Below are positions 1-5,219 of a stretch of 5,219 bases of DNA, piece by piece; position 1 is the first letter of the stretch; every line of letters starts with the position of its first letter. The DNA lies in assembly GCA_029859085.1 (NCBI GenBank), contig JAOUDU010000246.1, positions 1 through 5,219 on the forward strand. The letters are read 5' to 3'. The notes under the pieces are model-generated. The model saw only the letters and a program-made list of their open reading frames with translations. It did no database searches and was not told where the DNA came from. Position numbers and translations under genes: made by a program. This stretch comes from Gammaproteobacteria bacterium (GTDB lineage: Bacteria; Pseudomonadota; Gammaproteobacteria; Pseudomonadales; Halieaceae).

Positions 1-1057
1 CGTGCAGGTCGCGGCTGAGCAGGTACTGGCCGCGATCATTCTCCGCGATCAGTTTTTTCTGCAGGAATACGTCCCGCAGCTGTCCCCAGCTGTCGCTGTC
101 CAGCCCCCGGATAACATCGTGCTTGCGGTTGAGCAGCTCGATCTCACCTACCGCCTGGCCGGTCTCCTGGCGCTGCCAGAACAGGTGCAGCACGTCCAGC
201 GCCTTCAGTACCAGGGGTCGGCTGGCCTGCTCTTCGTCCTGGTAGGCGGACATGCTGTGTACCAGGATGCCTCCCATCAGGACGATATTCCATGACAGGT
301 AGATCCACAGCAGGAACAGCGGAACCGCGGCGAAAGCGCCGTAAATAAAGGTATAGCTGGAGCCTACGACCAGGTCGGTAAAAACAGACCTGGCGAAGTG
401 AAATGCCAGCGCGGCGACGAAGCCACCCAGCAGGCAGTGCTTGAACGGGACCCGGCAGTTGGGCACGGCGACGTACACCAGGCTGAAGCCCGCGGTGCTC
501 AGCAGCAGCGGTGTTATCTTGAGCATGAACACCTTCACGCCGATGACGTCGTAATCCTCCAGGGCGTGGGCGAAGGAGGAGAGGTAAGTGCTGAGCGCCA
601 GGGCCAGGCCGATCATAATGGGCGCCAGGCTCAGTACCGCCCAGTACAGCAGGAAACTCGACACCGCGCTGCGATTTTCGCTGGCGCGCCAGATCTGGTT
701 GAAAGCCTTTTCGATATTGCGCAGCATCAGCACGGCTGTAACCACCAGGAAAACGATGCCGGGGCCGGTCAGGTTCTTTGCCTGCTGGGAAAAATCGTCG
801 AGGTAGGTGCGGATTTCCGAGTTGGTGTCCGGCATCAGGTGCTCGAACATGAAGGCCTGCATTTTGACTTCCAGGCCCTGGAAGGCCGGCACAGCCGAGG
901 CCATGGTGTACACCACCGTCAGCAGCGGCACCAGCGCGAACAAACTCATATAGGTCAGCGCCGCCGCGTTTTCGGAGCAGCGGTCCGCGTCAAAGCGGGA
1001 AAACACATACTTCGTGCGTCGCCACAGCTCGGGTAAAGAAACGGCATGCAAATTCAT
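1..1057 (-). CDS. yihY: YihY/BrkB family inner-membrane protein (UPF0761), C-terminus cut by window edge
   Basis: 352 codons are visible on the minus strand from ATG at 1057 to the left edge, with no internal stop; the end of the gene lies outside. The protein is an integral inner-membrane protein with about six predicted membrane segments (roughly residues 33-54, 98-113, 133-157, 181-199, 207-226 and 240-266). It carries family-typical stretches such as LTYMSLFALVPLLTVVY (34-50), the FNQIWR motif (119-124) and YLSWNIVLMGG (253-263). The family was once called ribonuclease BN, an assignment since transferred to another gene; its molecular function remains unsettled. After the last helix a soluble, presumably cytoplasmic tail of at least 85 residues follows, so this is the long form, beyond the roughly 290 residues of E. 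coli YihY. The start is uncertain: in-frame ATGs also exist at 1066, 1084 and 1117, none with a strong ribosome binding site. It is transcribed divergently from the arsC-like operon. Confidence 0.93.
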   Translation of the reverse strand, partial: MNLHAVSLPELWRRTKYVFSRFDADRCSENAAALTYMSLFALVPLLTVVYTMASAVPAFQGLEVKMQAFMFEHLMPDTNSEIRTYLDDFSQQAKNLTGPGIVFLVVTAVLMLRNIEKAFNQIWRASENRSAVSSFLLYWAVLSLAPIMIGLALALSTYLSSFAHALEDYDVIGVKVFMLKITPLLLSTAGFSLVYVAVPNCRVPFKHCLLGGFVAALAFHFARSVFTDLVVGSSYTFIYGAFAAVPLFLLWIYLSWNIVLMGGILVHSMSAYQDEEQASRPLVLKALDVLHLFWQRQETGQAVGEIELLNRKHDVIRGLDSDSWGQLRDVFLQKKLIAENDRGQYLLSRDLH

Positions 1058-1090
1058 GGCGGGCATTATGGCATGAACGCGCATAGCTCT

Positions 1091-1144
1091 GCACCGGCCG
1101 CTGTTGCCGCAGGCCATGACCCGTGGCAGCGGGCGTTCCGGTGC
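1091..1144. repeat. Large imperfect inverted repeat (hairpin) in the divergent intergenic region
   Basis: GCACCGG (1091-1097) followed directly by CCGCTG (1098-1103) is complemented by CAGCGG (1127-1132) and CCGGTGC (1138-1144). This gives 13 Watson-Crick pairs interrupted only by a 5-nt bulge (1133-1137), and a few further wobble pairs could extend into the loop. It lies upstream of the rightward promoter and immediately upstream of the possible yihY start at 1084, so in a leftward transcript it would sit in the 5' leader. No T-tract follows on either strand, so it does not look like an intrinsic terminator. It could be a leader structure or a protein-binding palindrome, or chance in GC-rich DNA. 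Confidence 0.5.
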
Positions 1145-1173
1145 CGGTAGAGGGGGTGTAGGAGCCCCGGCTT

Positions 1174-1182
1174 TGGTATACT
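1174..1182 (+). promoter_or_regulatory. Predicted extended -10 promoter for the arsC-wrbA-DUF2069-sppA operon
   Basis: The hexamer TATACT (1177-1182) differs from the sigma-70 -10 consensus by one base. It is preceded by TG plus one base (1174-1176), which is an extended -10 element. No good -35 hexamer sits 16-18 bases upstream (the region is G-rich), which fits an extended -10 promoter that depends little on -35 contacts. Transcription would start near 1188-1190 and leave an untranslated leader of about 29 bases before the ATG at 1218. No operator was recognised. Confidence 0.55.
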
Positions 1183-1205
1183 CCAGCGCTTGTTTTTGCC
1201 ATCGC

Positions 1206-1210
1206 AGGAA
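1206..1210 (+). promoter_or_regulatory. Ribosome binding site of the arsC-like gene
   Basis: AGGAA lies 7 bases before the ATG at 1218. It decides that start against an in-frame upstream extension, which would lack the family's N-terminus and would run back through the promoter and hairpin. Confidence 0.75.
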
Positions 1211-1217
1211 TCCCCTA

Positions 1218-2541
<1,324 letters not shown>

Positions 2542-2544
2542 CAC

Positions 2545-4395
2545 ATGGCTAAACCGTCGCGGCTGGGCAGATTCTTTTCGGCCATCTGGAATGGCATCAC
2601 CCGGATCCGGCTGGCATTGTCCAATATCCTGTTCCTGCTGGTGATGGCGCTGCTGCTGATGTTGTTCGTCGGTGGAGAGCGCGAGGCACACCCTGAGAAA
2701 GCCGCGCTGTTGCTCAATCTCGCGGGTACGGTGGTGGACGAGAAGTCCCAGGTCGAACCGCTGCAGGCCCTGCTTGGTGAGCCCTCCCCCGAAAACCACG
2801 AGGTACTGCTGCGGGATGTCATTGACGCCATCGAGTTCGCCCGGGACGACCCGGCGGTCAACTCCCTGGTGATGGAGCTGGACGAGCTGGGGTATGTGGG
2901 GATCAGCAAGACCCAGGAAATCGGCACGGCCCTCGAATCCTTCAAGGCCACTGGCAAGCCGGTGGTGGCGGTGGGGGACTTCTTTACCCAGGACCAGTTC
3001 CTGCTGGCGAGTTTCGCCGACGATATCATCGTCAATCCACTTGGCGGCGTCGGCCTGGAGGGTTTCAGCAGTTACCGCAACTATTTCCGCGAGACCCTCG
3101 AAAAATTATCGGTGAGCATGCATGTGTTCCACGCCGGCGAATTCAAGTCGATCGCGGAACCCTTCCTGCGCGACGATATGTCTCCCGGTGAAAGATTGAT
3201 CACAGGGCGCTGGCTCGAGGTGTTGTGGGGCCAGTATGCGGCGACGGTTGAAGCCCAGCGTGAGCTGCCACCGGGCACGGTGAATACCTATGTCAATAAT
3301 TTTGCCCGGCTGCTGGCGGAGCAGGGCGGCGATACCGCCGCGCTGGCCCTGAAGGAGGGCCTGGTGGACAAGGTGCTGGACCGCGCCCAGGCGAATGACT
3401 ACCTGGTGGACCTGGTCGGGGCCAGCAATGATGACGGCCTGTACGAGGCGGTCCTGTTTGAGCCCTATGTGCGGCGCATGCGCCCGAGCCAATTTATTCC
3501 CGTGGAGGGCGACCGGGTGGCGGTGATCACCGCCGAGGGCAATATCGTACCCGGGGACCAGCCCCCGGGCACGATCGGCGGGGATTCCCTGGCGGATCTC
3601 ATCAGTACCACAGCGGAAACGGACGGCGTGCGCGCCATTGTGCTGCGCGTGAACAGCGGCGGGGGCAGTGTTTTCGCCTCGGAGGTAATCCGCCAGGAGT
3701 TGCTGCGGACCAGGGCCATGGGCATTCCCGTGGTGATTTCGATGGGTGCGGTGGCCGCCTCGGGAGGCTACTACATCGCGGCCCAGGCGGATGAGATCTG
3801 GGCGACACCGGGCACCATCACCGGCAGTATCGGGGTGTTTGCGGCCATCCCCACTTTCGAGCAGTTGCTGGAACGGGCGGGGGTCCACACGGACGGCGTG
3901 GGGACCACCGAGCTGGCGGGATCCCTGCGCCTCGACCGGCCGATGAATCCCCAGGTGGCCGAGGCGATTCGCAGTGGGGTCGATTTCAGCTATAAAAATT
4001 TCGTCCAGCTGGTGGCGGAGGGCCGGCACCTCTCCCCGGCGCAGGTGGAGCAGGTGGCCGAGGGCCGGGTATGGAGCGCTCCGGATGCTCTGGAACACGG
4101 CCTGCTCGACGGCCTGGGCTCCCTGTCCGATGCGATTCATGCAGCGGCGGTCCGGGCGGGGCTGAAGGCCTACGAAGTGGAATATGTGGGGCTGCCATTG
4201 TCGCCCAGGGACATGTTCCTGCAGCAGCTGGCTGACCGGGTGGGCAGCCTGCGGATCTGGGCGCCCTCTGCTCTGTCGGCATCCCTGACAACCCTGCTGG
4301 CACCGGTGGCGGATGCCGCCAGGGAGCTCGCCAGCCTGAAGGACCCGCGCAACATCTATGTGCGCTGTATTCCCTGCGGGGCTATTCGCCAGTAG
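2545..4395 (+). CDS. sppA: Signal peptide peptidase SppA, 67-kDa type (protease IV, family S49)
   Basis: A 616-residue membrane-anchored serine protease, close to the 618 of E. coli SppA. It degrades cleaved signal peptides left in the inner membrane, with the active sites on the periplasmic side. A basic N-terminus is followed by one membrane anchor (about 24-43). Two tandem S49 domains follow, N-terminal about 55-300 and C-terminal about 325-545. The catalytic dyad is split between them as in the E. coli enzyme: Lys201 in GEFKSIAEPFLRDDMSP (199-215; E. coli Lys209) and Ser406 in AASGGYY (404-410; E. coli Ser409). TGSIGVFA (426-433) is also typical. Residue 372 is Gly, giving NSGGGS where the usual motif is NSPGGS, beside the predicted oxyanion hole. 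The C-terminus keeps a Cys608/Cys611 CxxC pair. It is the last gene of the operon, and its 3' end overlaps the convergent RND gene by 14 bases. Confidence 0.97.
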   Translation: MAKPSRLGRFFSAIWNGITRIRLALSNILFLLVMALLLMLFVGGEREAHPEKAALLLNLAGTVVDEKSQVEPLQALLGEPSPENHEVLLRDVIDAIEFARDDPAVNSLVMELDELGYVGISKTQEIGTALESFKATGKPVVAVGDFFTQDQFLLASFADDIIVNPLGGVGLEGFSSYRNYFRETLEKLSVSMHVFHAGEFKSIAEPFLRDDMSPGERLITGRWLEVLWGQYAATVEAQRELPPGTVNTYVNNFARLLAEQGGDTAALALKEGLVDKVLDRAQANDYLVDLVGASNDDGLYEAVLFEPYVRRMRPSQFIPVEGDRVAVITAEGNIVPGDQPPGTIGGDSLADLISTTAETDGVRAIVLRVNSGGGSVFASEVIRQELLRTRAMGIPVVISMGAVAASGGYYIAAQADEIWATPGTITGSIGVFAAIPTFEQLLERAGVHTDGVGTTELAGSLRLDRPMNPQVAEAIRSGVDFSYKNFVQLVAEGRHLSPAQVEQVAEGRVWSAPDALEHGLLDGLGSLSDAIHAAAVRAGLKAYEVEYVGLPLSPRDMFLQQLADRVGSLRIWAPSALSASLTTLLAPVADAARELASLKDPRNIYVRCIPCGAIRQ

Positions 4396-5219
4396 CGAGG
4401 AGTTTGTCTGCGGTCGCGACGTCAGTGTTGTTCGTGCCCGACCACCAGTGATGCAGGTCGTCCAGCATCATGTAGAGGCAGGGTACCAGCACTAAGGTAA
4501 TGACCGTGGCGAAGACAATCCCGAAGGCCAGGGAAATCGCCATCGGCACCATCGCCTGTGCCTGGGCGCTGCGCTCCAGCAGCATCGGCGCCAGCCCCAT
4601 GAACGTGGTCACCGAGGTCAGCATGATGGCCCGAAAGCGCCTGCTGGTGGCCTCCGACACCGCCGTGAAGTGATCCGCCCCCTCGCGCAGCGCCCGGTTG
4701 ATGTGGTCCACCAGCAGCAGGCTGTCGTTCACCACCACGCCGCTCAGGGCGATCACACCGATCACTGACATCATGCTGAAAGCGTGCCCGGTGATCCAGT
4801 GGCCGACGATAGCGCCGATAATGCCGAACGGGATGGCGCTCATGATAATTACCGGCTGCAGGTAGGATTTGGTCGGAACAGCCAGCAGTATGTAGATACC
4901 GAAGATGGCCAGCGCAAACCCGATCCCCAGGCTGACAGCGAGCTTGCGCTCCTCGTCGGCCATGCCCGATACGCCGTAGCTGAGCCCCGGGTATTTTTGC
5001 AGCAGGCCCGGGAGCACGTCGCGCTCGACCTCCTCGACGATCCTGGCCGGCTCGACCAGTTCCTTGTCCGCCTCGGCGGTCACTTCCGACGCCCGCTGGA
5101 AGTTGATATGGGTGGCCTTGAGCAGCCCCTGGGTGACGTCAAGGTGCGCTACCGTGTCGAAGGGCACTTCGTCGCCGGTGGGCGTGCGGATGAACATATC
5201 GCCCAGGCTGCTGGTCAAC
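4382..5219 (-). CDS. RND efflux transporter permease subunit, C-terminal part (N-terminus outside window)
   Basis: About 279 codons are open on the minus strand from the right edge to TAG at 4384-4382. There is no genuine start here, because the gene enters from outside; full RND permeases have about 1,030-1,050 residues. Numbering from the first full codon at 5218, residues 1-90 are the end of the second periplasmic (porter/docking) domain. Five membrane segments follow (about 93-113, 119-139, 145-169, 196-215 and 225-251), matching TM8-TM12 of AcrB-like pumps. Hallmarks are GVVVNDSLLLVDHIN (160-174) in TM10, the cytoplasmic SRRFRAIMLTS (192-202) leading into TM11, and PMAISLAFG (225-233) in TM12. 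Such permeases use proton motive force to export drugs or other compounds with a periplasmic adaptor and a TolC-like outer-membrane channel; partner genes would lie to the right. The substrate, and the choice between a drug-type (HAE) and another RND subfamily, cannot be told from this part; a metal-type (HME) pump seems less likely. Confidence 0.94.
   Translation of the reverse strand, partial: LTSSLGDMFIRTPTGDEVPFDTVAHLDVTQGLLKATHINFQRASEVTAEADKELVEPARIVEEVERDVLPGLLQKYPGLSYGVSGMADEERKLAVSLGIGFALAIFGIYILLAVPTKSYLQPVIIMSAIPFGIIGAIVGHWITGHAFSMMSVIGVIALSGVVVNDSLLLVDHINRALREGADHFTAVSEATSRRFRAIMLTSVTTFMGLAPMLLERSAQAQAMVPMAISLAFGIVFATVITLVLVPCLYMMLDDLHHWWSGTNNTDVATADKLLATGE

Noticed and set aside
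398..1036. Plus-strand open frame of 212 codons opposite yihY
   Set aside because: It is a shadow of the yihY frame in GC-rich DNA. Its translation is rich in Gln, His and Arg with no recognisable motif, while the opposite strand encodes a clear six-helix membrane protein.
1177..1182. Minus-strand reading of the same site (TATACC) as a yihY promoter
   Set aside because: GTATAC is self-complementary, so the opposite strand automatically resembles a -10. The TATACC match is weaker, and I saw no supporting -35 or extended element in that direction.
1104..1217. In-frame N-terminal extension of the ArsC-like protein by 38 residues
   Set aside because: Homologues begin just before the IYHNPRCS motif, the ATG at 1218 has an AGGAA at the right distance, and the extension would cross the likely promoter and hairpin.
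3106..4140. Minus-strand open frame of 344 codons inside sppA
   Set aside because: It is antisense to both S49 domains, including the catalytic Lys and Ser regions. Its composition is His/Gln/Arg-rich as expected from antisense reading of GC-rich genes. No family was recognised and no ribosome binding site was seen.
4449..4470. Inverted repeat TGATGC...GCATCA with an inner GG/CC pair and 4-nt loop, about 54 bases past the sppA stop, considered as a terminator
   Set aside because: The stem is interrupted by an A/A mismatch and no T-tract follows on either strand. The sequence is explained by RND codons for Met-Met-Leu-Asp-Asp-Leu-His-His.

Overview
The window is a compact, GC-rich piece of a gammaproteobacterial chromosome. 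It reads as housekeeping core genome rather than a mobile or accessory island: codon third positions are mostly G/C throughout, and every gene belongs to a common proteobacterial family. The WrbA and ArsC-like proteins and the gene order most resemble, from memory, the Pseudomonas aeruginosa PA0948-PA0951 neighbourhood. The 67-kDa (long) form of SppA also fits Gammaproteobacteria. A marine oligotrophic lineage such as the Halieaceae is plausible but is only a guess.

Layout: 1-1057 on the minus strand holds most of a YihY-family inner-membrane protein whose C-terminus runs off the left edge. A roughly 130-160 bp divergent intergenic region (to 1217) carries a large imperfect hairpin and a good extended -10 promoter facing right. 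From 1218 to 4395 four genes are packed head to tail on the plus strand: a short ArsC/YfgD-type thioredoxin-fold protein, a WrbA-type flavodoxin-like NAD(P)H:quinone oxidoreductase, a four-helix DUF2069 membrane protein, and the long form of signal peptide peptidase SppA. Junctions are a 1-nt overlap, a 4-nt overlap and a 3-nt gap, so this is almost certainly one operon. From the right edge down to 4382, on the minus strand, lies the C-terminal part of an RND efflux pump permease. Its stop codon lies inside the last codons of sppA, giving a 14-bp convergent overlap.

How they fit together: the operon pairs two small cytosolic redox proteins (an ArsC-like thiol protein and a quinone reductase) with two inner-membrane proteins (DUF2069 and SppA). 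The divergent YihY protein and the convergent RND pump are also inner-membrane proteins. A shared role in envelope or redox homeostasis is conceivable, but nothing in the sequence proves it. No RNA genes, CRISPR arrays, insertion sequences, attachment sites or toxin-antitoxin pairs were seen. I found no convincing new biological system. The most interesting items are the tight operon containing the uncharacterised DUF2069 gene, the hairpin in the divergent promoter region, the convergent 3' overlap, and a winged-helix-like tail on the YihY protein.
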